A DNA stretch of 64,000 bases from positions 1 to 64,000 of the forward strand of contig DATJEN010000238.1 in the NCBI GenBank assembly GCA_035496575.1. The letters are read 5' to 3'. Each line of letters begins with the position of its first letter. Position 1 is the first letter of the stretch. Source of the stretch: PALSA-1355 sp035496575. Lineage in GTDB: Bacteria > Planctomycetota > Planctomycetia > Pirellulales > PALSA-1355. The position numbers and the translations under genes are program-made. The notes under the pieces were generated by a model. The model was not told the origin of the DNA, did no database searches, and worked only from the letters and a program-made list of their open reading frames with translations. This document shows, piece by piece, positions 1-7,390 of this stretch.

Positions 1-1
1 C

Positions 2-220
2 GGCGACGACACCGTCGACATCGTCGCTGCGGCGCTGGAAAAGTTGAACGTGGATCTGGGTGCCGGTAATGATTCGTTGACCACCTCGGATGACACGACG
101 ATCTCGGGTCAGTCCAAGCTGGCGGGCGGTGCTGGGACCGATACGATCGACAGCCTGCTGGCGGTAGGCATCTCGCTGAACAAACTGCACAGTTGGGGAT
201 TTGAAACTAACTTAAGTTAA
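2..220 (+). CDS. C-terminal end of an RTX-like repeat protein (5' end outside window)
   Basis: An open frame enters from the left edge and stops with TAA at 218-220, giving 72 residues. It contains GAGNDSL and LAGGAGTDTI, which resemble the GGxGxDxUx nonapeptides of haemolysin-type calcium-binding (RTX) proteins. In that family such repeats bind calcium and fold as a parallel beta-roll in secreted or surface proteins. The last 15 residues leave the repeat pattern. Only the tail is visible, so the overall function and any catalytic domain are unknown. A stem-loop follows 28 bases after the stop. Confidence 0.6.
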   Translation, partial: GDDTVDIVAAALEKLNVDLGAGNDSLTTSDDTTISGQSKLAGGAGTDTIDSLLAVGISLNKLHSWGFETNLS

Positions 221-248
221 GTCCAAACCTCGACTGCCAGTCCCGAGA

Positions 249-281
249 AGCCATCGCTTGGTCGAGTGCCGAGCGATGGCT
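249..281 (+). terminator. stem-loop terminator after RTX-like gene
   Basis: Perfect 10-bp inverted repeat (AGCCATCGCT / AGCGATGGCT) with a 13-base loop, followed by TCGCTTGTTT. The T-tract is weak, so this is a plausible but not strong factor-independent terminator for the upstream plus-strand gene. The minus-strand gene ending at 346 converges on it. Confidence 0.55.
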
Positions 282-345
282 TCGCTTGTTTGCGGGCGAC
301 GCGATCGGTTGCACACGAAGGGCGGTCAAGGCCGCTGACAGCCGC

Positions 346-1491
346 CTACCGCGCCATGGCCTGCGCCAAATCATCTCGCAGGTCTTCAAAGGCTTCCAGC
401 CCGACGGACAGCCGCACCAGGCCGTCGCTGATGCCGTGGGCCAGCCGGTCTTCGCGGCCGTAGCTGGCATGCGACATGGCCGCCGGCTGTTCGATCAGAG
501 ATTCGACAGCGCCCAGGCTCACGGCCAACTGAAACAGCCGCGTCGATTCAACTAGTTGCTTGGCCGCCGCAAACGTGTCATTCAGCTCGAAGCTGAGCAT
601 GGCGCCAAACGCGCCTTGCATCTGCCGTTTCGCAATCGCATGGCCTGGATGGTCAGGCCGGCCGGGGTAATAGACTTTCGCGACGCGTGGATGCTCGGCC
701 AGCCACTCGGCCAACAGCGCCGCGGTTCGAGATTGCTCGCGCACGCGCAGCTCCAGGGTCTTGAGTCCCCGCGAGCAAAGAAAAGCCTCGAGCGGGCCCA
801 TGACGGCGCCCGTCGCGTTTTGAATGTAGTACAGCCGCTGGAACAGCTCCTGGTCGCGCGCCAACAGAGCGCCACCCAACAGGTCGCTATGCCCGCCGAT
901 GTACTTGGTAGCCGAGTGCATCACGATATCGGCCCCTAGTTCCAAGGGTCGCGTGAGCACCGAAGTGGCAAAGGTGCTGTCCACGGCCAGCAGCGCCCCA
1001 CGCGCGTGAGCGATCTGGCTGCAAGCGGCGATATCGGTGATCGAAAGCAGCGGGTTGCCAGGCGTCTCGAGCCACACGAGTTTGGTGTTGGGGCGCATGG
1101 CGCTTTGCACCGCTTCGGGCCCTGAGCTGGTCGAGACGAGCGAGACCTGGATGCCGGCACGATGGAGCACGTTGTGCAGCAGGCGGTAGGTACCGCCATA
1201 AATGTCCGATCCGGCCAGCACGTGGTCACCGCTCGAGAGCAGCGTCAAGGCACAATGCGTGGCGGCCATGCCGGTCGAGAAGGCCAGGCACCCCACGGCG
1301 CCCTCAAGCGCGGCGAGCGCGGTCTCAAAAGCCTTGCGCGTGGGATTGCCGCTGCGCGAATAGTCGAACTCGCCCCACACGCCTGCGCCCGGCTGCACAA
1401 AGGTGCTGGCCAGGTGAATGGGGCGAACGACCGCGCCGGTTTGCGGATCGATTTCCTGGCCGACGTGAATGGCGCGGGTTCTGAATTGCAT
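346..1491 (-). CDS. transsulfuration-family PLP enzyme (cystathionine beta-lyase/gamma-synthase type), second gene of pair
   Basis: 381 residues, the normal length for the Cys/Met-metabolism PLP family (fold type I). Visible family features are YSRSGNPT (44-51, phosphate binding from the neighbouring subunit), FSTGMAA (71-77), LETPGNP (141-147), DSTFAT (171-176) and SATKYIGGHSD with the Schiff-base lysine at K196. The family carries out gamma-replacement or beta/gamma-elimination on homoserine esters, cystathionine, homocysteine or methionine, and the sequence alone does not settle which. It follows a paralogue (1528-2736) after 36 bases, so the two are probably co-transcribed and may be the synthase and lyase steps of transsulfuration. 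Cytoplasmic tetramer expected from the family. Confidence 0.9.
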   Translation of the reverse strand: MQFRTRAIHVGQEIDPQTGAVVRPIHLASTFVQPGAGVWGEFDYSRSGNPTRKAFETALAALEGAVGCLAFSTGMAATHCALTLLSSGDHVLAGSDIYGGTYRLLHNVLHRAGIQVSLVSTSSGPEAVQSAMRPNTKLVWLETPGNPLLSITDIAACSQIAHARGALLAVDSTFATSVLTRPLELGADIVMHSATKYIGGHSDLLGGALLARDQELFQRLYYIQNATGAVMGPLEAFLCSRGLKTLELRVREQSRTAALLAEWLAEHPRVAKVYYPGRPDHPGHAIAKRQMQGAFGAMLSFELNDTFAAAKQLVESTRLFQLAVSLGAVESLIEQPAAMSHASYGREDRLAHGISDGLVRLSVGLEAFEDLRDDLAQAMAR

Positions 1492-1527
1492 GGCGAATCG
1501 TGCTGGTCCGCGCGAGCGGGGAACCTT

Positions 1528-2736
1528 TCAAGGTCTTTCGAGAGCTTGCTTCAAGTCGGCAACGAGATCTTCTGGATTCTCAATTCCGCACGCCAGGCGA
1601 ATCATGTTATCAGCAATGCCATACTGCTGCCGCTCGGCGGGCGTGCACTCGTAATAGCTCATCACGAGCGGCTGCTCGATGAGCGACTCGACGCCACCCA
1701 AACTCGGAGCGATGCGCGGAATCTTGACGGCATCGACCACGGCCGCGGTTTGCCGGGCGTCGGCGTCCTTGACCAGAAACGTAACCAGGCCGCCGAAACC
1801 GCGCATGGTGCGTTTGGCGACTTCGTAATACGGATGCGTCTCGAGGCCAGGGTAGTAAACTTTCTCGATGCGCGGATGGGCCGCCAGAAACTGCGCGACC
1901 GCCAGACCGTTTTGATTATGCCGCTGCATGCGCAGCTCGAAGGTTTTCAGCCCACGCGCGAGCAGATAGATATTGTGCGGTGAATTGACCGACCCCATGA
2001 TCCCGCGCAGCTTGCGAATGGGCTCGATCTTTGCCGATTGCCCGATGATGACGCCGGCCAACAGGTCGTTATGTCCGGCCAGGTATTTGGTGGCGGAATG
2101 CAAGACATAATCGATGCCGGCCGCGATGGGCCGCATGTTGTAGGGCGTGCCGAGCGTGGCATCGATCAGGGTTTCAATACCATGCTTCGCTCCCAGGGCC
2201 GCGAAGCGCGGCAGATCGATGACGCTCAAATGAGGGTTGGTGGGCGATTCGCTGACCAGCAGGCGCGTGCGCGGCGTGATGGCCGCCTCCATCGCCTCGT
2301 AATCGCCCGCCGGCACCTCGCGCGTGACGACGCCGAAGCGCGCCAGGTGCTTCGTACAGAACTCGCGGCTGCGGTGATAACACTCGTTGAAGAACACCAC
2401 TTCGTCGCCGCTGTTGAGCTTCGCCATCAACAAGCCAACGATGGCCGACATGCCGCTCGAGAAAAGCAAGGCCGATTCGCCCCCTTCCAACTCGGCCAGC
2501 TTGCGCTCGACCACTTTTTCGCTGGGGTTGCCGTAGCGGCCATACTCTTCGCGCGGCAGCTTGTGTTCGATGAACTCGATCACCGAGTCCGTGTCGGGAA
2601 ACGTATAGGTGGACGCGCAGAAGATCGGGTCGGTGATCGCGCTTGCGAATTTCTGGCGATCTTCGCCGCCGTGAACGGCCACGGTCGATAGGCCCAGCTG
2701 CGTGCCCGAGGCCGCTTTGTTTTGTTTGCTGGTCAT
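1528..2736 (-). CDS. transsulfuration-family PLP enzyme (cystathionine gamma-synthase-like), first gene of pair
   Basis: 402 residues from an ATG preceded by GAGG at good spacing. The frame stays open 93 bases further upstream, but that part overlaps the leader. Motifs are YGRYGNPS (65-72), LFSSGMSA (91-98), SESPTNP (162-168) and HSATKYLAGHND with PLP lysine K217. It differs from its neighbour in having IDATLGTPYN where the other has VDSTFATSV, so the two are diverged paralogues and not a recent duplication. The likely role is gamma-replacement on an activated homoserine, or cystathionine cleavage, in Met/Cys metabolism. A terminator hairpin lies 67 bases upstream of the start within the leader, suggesting attenuation of the pair. 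Confidence 0.9.
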   Translation of the reverse strand: MTSKQNKAASGTQLGLSTVAVHGGEDRQKFASAITDPIFCASTYTFPDTDSVIEFIEHKLPREEYGRYGNPSEKVVERKLAELEGGESALLFSSGMSAIVGLLMAKLNSGDEVVFFNECYHRSREFCTKHLARFGVVTREVPAGDYEAMEAAITPRTRLLVSESPTNPHLSVIDLPRFAALGAKHGIETLIDATLGTPYNMRPIAAGIDYVLHSATKYLAGHNDLLAGVIIGQSAKIEPIRKLRGIMGSVNSPHNIYLLARGLKTFELRMQRHNQNGLAVAQFLAAHPRIEKVYYPGLETHPYYEVAKRTMRGFGGLVTFLVKDADARQTAAVVDAVKIPRIAPSLGGVESLIEQPLVMSYYECTPAERQQYGIADNMIRLACGIENPEDLVADLKQALERP

Positions 2737-2803
2737 GAATGCCTCGCGTGTGCCTTTGCTAAGGTGGTTCAGATTGTCGGTGGGCGACACGCGTGCAATC
2801 TGC

Positions 2804-2887
2804 AAAAAAAAACCGCGACCCTGCCCCAAGGCAGTCGCGGCTCACTTTGCAAGTTGAGATCGTTGGGCGAAAACTCGCCAAAACGAT
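2804..2887 (-). promoter_or_regulatory. 5' leader with two hairpins, second one a strong intrinsic terminator, ahead of the transsulfuration pair
   Basis: Read on the minus strand. The first hairpin (2887-2859) has a perfect outer ATCGTT/AACGAT stem and an inner GGCGA/TCGCC stem around a GTTT loop. The second (2840-2813) pairs CCGCGAC with GTCGCGG plus an inner four-base stem, and is followed directly by nine U (2812-2804). The ATG of the downstream gene is 67 bases further on. No convincing minus-strand gene lies upstream, so a terminator placed here looks like an attenuator. A metabolite-sensing leader is inferred. I cannot match a known riboswitch or T-box consensus. Confidence 0.6.
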
Positions 2888-3392
2888 GGCACTTTAGCAG
2901 TCAGGCTGCAAGCGGCCGCAAATCCCAAGACGGCATTGTAGCCGTGGCCGAAGTGCGATGCAACAAGTCGATTGAAGGCGAAAAACGCCGCCGATCTGGC
3001 CCTCTCAGTCGCTTACCGATTCACCGCAGGAGCCCGGGGCAGCCAATGGTCTCGCCGGCCGATCTGAGCCGGGCCTCACTGCGGCTTGCCCCTTGGCTTC
3101 GAAAGCGAAGTCTTGTCGACGGCAAACCCACCGGGCGGTTCCCCTGGCCGACCGGCTGATTCCTGGGAGGCCCCGTGACCTGGTTCGCCGCAATCGGCAA
3201 CTAACAGGCATTTCTTTAGCCCGATTTGGCCCGCTGTTTGCAATTGCAACAGGCGGTTGCCGTGCGCGCTCGTGGCACACAGCGTATCGCCTTTAGCGGG
3301 TGCGACAGCGCGGGAGTATGTCAGGCCGCGCGGATCAATAAATCCGCGCCGCCGGAACGAATAGTTTGCCCGAGCCGCACGTCCCGGAAAAT
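2888..3392. other. intergenic region, no supported gene
   Basis: About 500 bases between the leader of the minus-strand transsulfuration pair and the promoter of the plus-strand DUF1573 gene. Open frames on both strands lack coding character and ribosome sites. It is rich in short inverted repeats, including a perfect 8-bp stem GCGCGGAT/ATCCGCGC with a six-base loop at 3328-3349. I compared it by eye with RNase P RNA, tmRNA, SRP RNA and cobalamin-riboswitch cores and found no match. A structured RNA is possible but unproven. Confidence 0.5.
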
Positions 3393-3420
3393 TTGACTTC
3401 CACTAACTGACGGCTAGACT
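3393..3420 (+). promoter_or_regulatory. sigma70-type promoter for DUF1573 gene
   Basis: TTGACT (3393-3398), 16-base spacer, TAGACT (3415-3420). It lies 134 bases upstream of the chosen ATG at 3555, leaving a leader of about 125 bases. The same heptamer CTAGACT recurs upstream of other plus-strand genes in the window. Confidence 0.45.
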
Positions 3421-3554
3421 CGAATATGTCCCGCCAAACAGCCTTGCAACGGCTATCCAAGGCCTGCCGCGTCGAGCGCGGCGTCCGCCTTTCAAACCTG
3501 CCATCGCCGCCGCAAACCGGCCGCGATCCTCACCTTCGTAATTGGGGAGTTGTC

Positions 3555-4550
3555 ATGTTGCGCACCGCTTTTGCCCTTGCGCTGTGCCTGTCGGCCAGCG
3601 TGGCCTCGGCCCAGCAATGGGCGGAGAAGATGTTCAGCGAACGAGCCTTCGACTTCGGCAGCGTCGCCAAAGCCGGCAAAGTCGAGCATCAGTTCGTGAT
3701 TACCAATCTTTACAAAGACGACGTGCACATTGCCTCGGTGCGCTCGAGCTGCGGCTGCACTCAGCCCCGCATCGGCAACAAAGACACACTTAAGTCTCAC
3801 GAGCAGGGCGCGATCATCGCCGCCTTCAACACGCGCGCGTTCAGTGGCCAGCGTGGCGCGACGGTCACCGTGACCATCGACCGGCCCATGTACGCCGAAG
3901 TCACATTGAATGTGCGCGGCTACATCCGCACCGACGTGGTGCTCGACCCCAACCAGGTGAGCTTCGGCTCGGTGTCGGAAGGCAATTCCGCGCACAAGAA
4001 AGTCCGCATCGAATATGCCGGTCGCAACGACTGGAAGATCTTGGGAACAAAGATTGCGTCGCCCTATCTATCCGCCGACGTGAAGGAAATTGGCCGCAAC
4101 GGCAACCGCACCAGCTATGAGCTGGATGTCGAGCTGAAGCCGGGCGCCCCGGCGGGCTACCTGCAGAACCAGATTCTGGTCACCACCAACGATCGCCGCG
4201 GCACGGAGTTCCCCGTCAATGTTGAAGGCCTGATCGTGGCCGACCTGACCGTCAGCCCCACGGCCCTCATGCTCGGCACGCTGCAGCCCGGGCAAACCGT
4301 GACCAAGCAGCTCGTGGTCAAGGGTAGCAAGGACTTCAAGATCGTCGAAATTCGCTGTCACAACGACGCGTTCCGCTTCCAGCCGTCGGATGAAGCCAAG
4401 GCCGTGCACCTGGTGCCCATGACGTTCGAGGCCGGCGACAAGCTGGGCAACGTCAACGAAAAGATCGAGATTGTCACCGATCTGGGCGACCATAAGACAG
4501 TCGAGCTGACAGCCATGGGCCAGATCAGCGCTCCGCTGGCGGGCAAATAA
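3555..4550 (+). CDS. secreted DUF1573 domain protein
   Basis: 331 residues. The start at 3555 is preferred over the upstream in-frame ATG at 3426 because GGGGAG sits five bases before it and the protein then begins with a clean signal peptide (MLRTAFALALCLSASVASAQ). Residues about 25-110 form a typical DUF1573 unit: FDFGSV, then a hydrophobic strand, then SSCGCTQP with paired cysteines. Two more immunoglobulin-like beta-rich stretches follow. DUF1573 proteins are abundant in planctomycetes and Bacteroidetes and are exported, but their function is unknown. It is a single gene with its own promoter candidate and a strong terminator immediately downstream. Confidence 0.85.
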   Translation: MLRTAFALALCLSASVASAQQWAEKMFSERAFDFGSVAKAGKVEHQFVITNLYKDDVHIASVRSSCGCTQPRIGNKDTLKSHEQGAIIAAFNTRAFSGQRGATVTVTIDRPMYAEVTLNVRGYIRTDVVLDPNQVSFGSVSEGNSAHKKVRIEYAGRNDWKILGTKIASPYLSADVKEIGRNGNRTSYELDVELKPGAPAGYLQNQILVTTNDRRGTEFPVNVEGLIVADLTVSPTALMLGTLQPGQTVTKQLVVKGSKDFKIVEIRCHNDAFRFQPSDEAKAVHLVPMTFEAGDKLGNVNEKIEIVTDLGDHKTVELTAMGQISAPLAGK

Positions 4551-4578
4551 CGGCCTGACACTTCAGGCGTTCGAAGTC

Positions 4579-4615
4579 AAAGTGGGTCGGCAAAGTCGCC
4601 GGCCCACTTTTTTTT
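4579..4615 (+). terminator. intrinsic terminator after DUF1573 gene
   Basis: Stem AAAGTGGGTCGG / CCGGCCCACTTT (12 pairs with one G-T), 8-base loop, and a run of eight T overlapping the end of the stem. Textbook factor-independent terminator 28 bases after the stop at 4550. Confidence 0.9.
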
Positions 4616-4649
4616 GCGCGCTAGCGACGTGGCGGAACAGTCCGTCCCC

Positions 4650-4895
4650 TCAATTCCATCTGGCGTTCAGAAGTGGCTCAATGTCGTGTTGGAAGAAAAC
4701 TCCCGCACACGATTTCACGTGAAGCGGGTTCTTTTTGAAGTGGTAACGGGCGGATGGGCGCATTTTCTGCTTGATTTTCGGATTCCGGCGGAAGAATTCG
4801 TCCGCCTTCTCGACGCCGCCAATCATCCGGTTTACGTGGCGAACAAACTCCTCCCAAAACTTTTCTAAATCACGGTCATTTGATGTCTTCCCCAT
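4650..4895 (-). CDS. small hypothetical protein
   Basis: 81 residues from an ATG with AAAGGG five bases upstream on the minus strand; the frame continues upstream to 4955. Composition is protein-like (DLEKFWEEFVRHV, then a basic stretch with KIKQKMRPSARYHFKK), charged and with one aromatic-rich end. There is no signal peptide or membrane segment and I recognise no family. An 84-residue frame lies opposite on the plus strand (4614-4868); the minus frame has the better ribosome site. It may be a remnant of a longer gene. Confidence is low. Confidence 0.35.
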   Translation of the reverse strand: MGKTSNDRDLEKFWEEFVRHVNRMIGGVEKADEFFRRNPKIKQKMRPSARYHFKKNPLHVKSCAGVFFQHDIEPLLNARWN

Positions 4896-4941
4896 TTCGG
4901 CCCTTTCTGCGTTTGGAGGAGCCCGACGGACATCGAGCGCG

Positions 4942-5136
4942 CTACCGCAAAACAAAATAGATTGCGACTACGATGAACATTGCACTGAATACTATTGCCA
5001 TCCGTAGCCGTGATGCTGATGGATTTAGCTGCTGAGTCCCTCGCGTCTCGCAGGTGGAACCGGCAAGGCTCGTCGGCACGTCCAACCCTTGTGCGAGCAA
5101 CACGTTCAGCGCGACTTCATCGAGATCGTCTCGCAT
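4942..5136 (-). CDS. small single-pass membrane protein, hypothetical
   Basis: 64 residues if started at the ATG at 5136. The N-terminal half is acidic and amphipathic (MRDDLDEVALNVLLAQGLDV, a helix-like pattern); the C-terminal 20 residues are a clear membrane helix (MAIVFSAMFIVVAIYFVL) ending in R. This tail-anchored layout is a reason to think it is real although no Shine-Dalgarno is visible. The frame is open to 5364, but the upstream part looks non-coding. Function unknown. Confidence 0.35.
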   Translation of the reverse strand: MRDDLDEVALNVLLAQGLDVPTSLAGSTCETRGTQQLNPSASRLRMAIVFSAMFIVVAIYFVLR

Positions 5137-5454
5137 ATGCGAAACAATACCATAACCGTTCTGAGGCAAAGCCTTACTGATCCGTAGTCTCGAGTTCGAG
5201 TCCCCGACAGGCTCGTCTTGCTTTCTCGCGACATGGGCGCTTTCACGCCAAAGCGCGCTCGGGCGTAGAGTGTGCCGGTTGTGCGGCGCAGGCCCACCGC
5301 CCGGCTGGTTCTCTCCGGGCAGCATCGTTCCAGTTGGGAAAGCTCTGCGGTCAAGCCGGCCCACGTTTCACGCTTGCTGCGCCAACGTCCGAACTTTTAT
5401 GCAAGGTGCTCATAGTTGCTACCGGACCGTTCCGGCATTTTGGAGACAAAAACC
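5137..5454. other. intergenic region with a tRNA T-arm-like fragment
   Basis: No supported gene. Positions 5194-5208 read GTTCGAGTCCCCGAC, sharing 14 bases with the T-arm of the tRNA-Leu at 22245-22326, but no acceptor, D or anticodon arm can be folded around it. It lies about 250 bases upstream of the RHH-like/protease unit. Confidence 0.4.
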
Positions 5455-5706
5455 ATGCGACTGAATCATGCGGGCGAACCAGCTCCGCGAGTTCGAGCGA
5501 CCTTGTATTTGTCCGCCGACGTCCTGGACGAGGCACGCAACGCGGCAGTATTCCTGGCGGGATATCCTGCGCGGCTGACGCTCGCCAAGCTGGCGGATAA
5601 TGCGTTGCGACACGAGCTCGACGCGCTCAAGCAGCGCTACAACGGCGGGAGAGACTTTCCGGATCGATCCGAAGACCTGAGAGGTGGGCGGCCTATCGCC
5701 GCCTAG
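5455..5706 (+). CDS. small ribbon-helix-helix/centromere-binding-like protein
   Basis: 83 residues. The ATG at 5455 is chosen because GGAG lies nine bases upstream; the frame opens at 5416. The core runs VRATLYLSADVLDEARNA, a beta strand followed by helices, and ends LADNALRHELDALKQRYNGG. This layout resembles small ribbon-helix-helix DNA-binding proteins that accompany ParA-like ATPases on plasmids and integrative elements; I infer this from pattern memory without alignment. No ParA or replication gene is nearby. It is the first gene of a tight unit with a 41-residue ORF (11-base gap) and a trypsin-like protease. DNA binding, possibly autoregulation, is a guess. Confidence 0.5.
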   Translation: MRLNHAGEPAPRVRATLYLSADVLDEARNAAVFLAGYPARLTLAKLADNALRHELDALKQRYNGGRDFPDRSEDLRGGRPIAA

Positions 5707-5717
5707 ACAGATGCGCC

Positions 5718-5843
5718 ATGACCCGTCTCAGCACGAACTCAGTCAAACCTGACGACCGCGAACAGTTGCGTCGCGAACTTCTGAAGTTGATCGTCAAAAG
5801 CGAGGCATTGCGACGCGATTCGCAAAAGGCCAACAGCAAGTGA
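5718..5843 (+). CDS. 41-residue charged ORF between RHH-like gene and protease
   Basis: ATG at 5718, TGA at 5841-5843. The product is highly charged and helix-prone (DREQLRRELLKLIVKSEALRRD). Its stop overlaps the GTG start of the protease gene (GTGA), a typical translational-coupling arrangement, which is the main support for it being translated. No signal peptide or membrane segment. No family recognised; a small regulator or accessory peptide is possible. Confidence 0.45.
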   Translation: MTRLSTNSVKPDDREQLRRELLKLIVKSEALRRDSQKANSK

Positions 5844-6826
5844 AGGCGACTTACGCGCTAGCAGTCCTTGTTGCCAGTGCAGCCACCCTTTTTGGCCAGC
5901 AACCATCGGCGGCCGCGCGGGCTTCGCCGGCGACGTCGCTCGCGGCGATTCATCCGGCGGTTGCGCGAATTGTGGCGCCCGGCAACGGCAGCATCTCGTA
6001 CGGTTCAGGAACGCTGGTGCATGTGACCGACCAGGCCGGCCTGGTGATCACGAACTGGCACGTGGTTAACGAAGCCACGGCGCCTATCTCGGTTCACTTT
6101 CCTGATGGATTTTATTCGCTAGGCCGCGTCGAGCAGGTCGATCGGGATTGGGACCTGGCAATCATCTCCATTCGCAAACCGAACGCACAACCTGTCGCAC
6201 TCGCCAACGAGGCGCCGCGACCGGGAGATGTGCTAACGATCGCCGGCTATGGGTCCGGTCAGTATCGAGCTGCAAGCGGCCGCTGCACGCAATACGTCGC
6301 CCCGGGGACGAAGTTTCCTTTTGAAATGGTCGAGGTTGCCGTGTCCGCGCGGCAGGGCGACTCGGGCGGTCCGATTTTCAACGAACAAGGCCAACTGGCC
6401 GGCGTGCTGTTTGGCGAGGGGCATGGCCGCACGTCGGGCAGCTACTGTGGCCGAGTGCGCTGGTTCTTGACAAGCGTTCTGCATACGGAGCCGACGGCGG
6501 TCATCGCCGAGGCCCCGCTTCGGCAGCTTCCGGCGCGCACTTCGGAACTTGATCCGCTGGCGCCCGCTGCCGTCGCGCTGGCGCCTTCGTTCAATCAGGC
6601 CGCGGGACCAGCGCCCGCTATTTCAAGCTTGTCAGAACCTCCAACGGCTTCGGTGAGCGCGGCCGTCGATCCCACTCAGCAGGATTTATTTGCCAACATG
6701 AGCTGGGAGGACATCGCCGGCCACACACTCGGCGAGCAGATCAAATCCGTGCTCGCCGGCGTCGGCGTCCTTGCAGTGATTCTGCAGGTTCTGCATTTCG
6801 CCAGCCGCGAAACCGCCAAGCGCTGA
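5840..6826 (+). CDS. secreted trypsin-like serine protease with C-terminal membrane anchor
   Basis: 328 residues starting at GTG, overlapping the preceding stop by four bases. Signal peptide at 1-20 (hydrophobic core ending FGQ). The chymotrypsin/HtrA-like domain spans about 36-220 with the full catalytic triad: H74 in TNWHVVN, D105 in DWDLAI and S175 in RQGDSGGP. A low-complexity Pro/Ala linker (about 225-280) leads to a C-terminal hydrophobic segment (about 300-320, VLAGVGVLAVILQVL) and a basic tail. No PDZ domain, so not a classical DegP. It probably acts outside the cytoplasmic membrane, tethered by its C-terminus. The substrate is unknown. It is the last gene of the 5455-6826 unit, which looks like accessory DNA. 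Confidence 0.8.
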   Translation: MKATYALAVLVASAATLFGQQPSAAARASPATSLAAIHPAVARIVAPGNGSISYGSGTLVHVTDQAGLVITNWHVVNEATAPISVHFPDGFYSLGRVEQVDRDWDLAIISIRKPNAQPVALANEAPRPGDVLTIAGYGSGQYRAASGRCTQYVAPGTKFPFEMVEVAVSARQGDSGGPIFNEQGQLAGVLFGEGHGRTSGSYCGRVRWFLTSVLHTEPTAVIAEAPLRQLPARTSELDPLAPAAVALAPSFNQAAGPAPAISSLSEPPTASVSAAVDPTQQDLFANMSWEDIAGHTLGEQIKSVLAGVGVLAVILQVLHFASRETAKR

Positions 6827-6924
6827 CGCGATTGTCCCACGCAATGCCCCGTGGAATAATGCCCGAACTTGCACTCGTTTGCAGGGCAGCCTACCATCAA
6901 TATGGGGTTCTGGAGATTACAAGC

Positions 6925-7296
6925 ATGCGGGAATGCCGGTTCATTGCCGGAGTGCTGGTGTTGGTCGTGCTCGCGCGCGGGATTGAATGTCTGCGCACGG
7001 ACCTCGACTTGTGCGCTCACGCGCTGGCCCGTTCGCCGGCCACCCCGCTCGAAGATCCCACCGATCACGACCCCAACGAGTCGGGCTGCCTGTGCAAGGG
7101 CGCAGTCGCCGTGCCCGCGTGTGAGCTATCGCATGGGCGTTCGTTCGAACAGAGCGGGACTCTTGCCCCGCATGGCCACTGCGCGAGCGTTCTGTGGACA
7201 AGCTCGACGGAGCATGCCGGACTGATCGAGACGAACCTGCCACCGCCGATTGGCTCGGCCTCTTTGCGCGCGCTACTCTCGGTGTGGCGCATCTGA
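6925..7296 (+). CDS. small secreted Cys/His-containing protein upstream of metal efflux genes
   Basis: 123 residues from the ATG at 6925; the longer frame from 6832 adds an unlikely extension. The N-terminus is a hydrophobic signal or anchor (CRFIAGVLVLVVLARG). The mature part has scattered Cys and His, including CLC at the centre, a later single Cys and SHG, plausible soft-metal ligands. It ends 94 bases before the CzcB-like gene in the same direction, so a role as periplasmic metal-binding partner of the pump is a reasonable inference. I do not recognise a named family. Proteins found beside czc/cus pumps are often small and poorly conserved, so this could also be an unrelated secreted protein. 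Confidence 0.5.
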   Translation: MRECRFIAGVLVLVVLARGIECLRTDLDLCAHALARSPATPLEDPTDHDPNESGCLCKGAVAVPACELSHGRSFEQSGTLAPHGHCASVLWTSSTEHAGLIETNLPPPIGSASLRALLSVWRI

Positions 7297-7390
7297 AATC
7301 CGGCCCCGTACGTTTGCGCTTGGCGCGCACGGCTGATGTTGTGCGCGGCGGGCTCGTTTTCTTCCATCGGGCCGCTCTGGATCTATTGCA

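Noticed and set aside
2804..2852. Resemblance of the transsulfuration leader to a T-box (GTGAGCCGCG before the terminator)
   Set aside because: Only a partial match to the AGGGTGGNACCGCG core, and no room for Stem I with a specifier loop was recognised.
2888..2940. SAM-II-like GCTAAA in the leader upstream of the transsulfuration pair
   Set aside because: The six bases occur, but the other conserved parts of the SAM-II pseudoknot are not found around them.
3005..3280. 91-codon minus-strand frame in the gap before the DUF1573 gene
   Set aside because: No start signal, no domain, Arg/Pro/Ser-rich; treated as non-coding.
5160..5230. tRNA gene suggested by a T-arm-like sequence at 5194-5208
   Set aside because: No acceptor or anticodon stem can be formed; only the universally conserved T-arm core matches.
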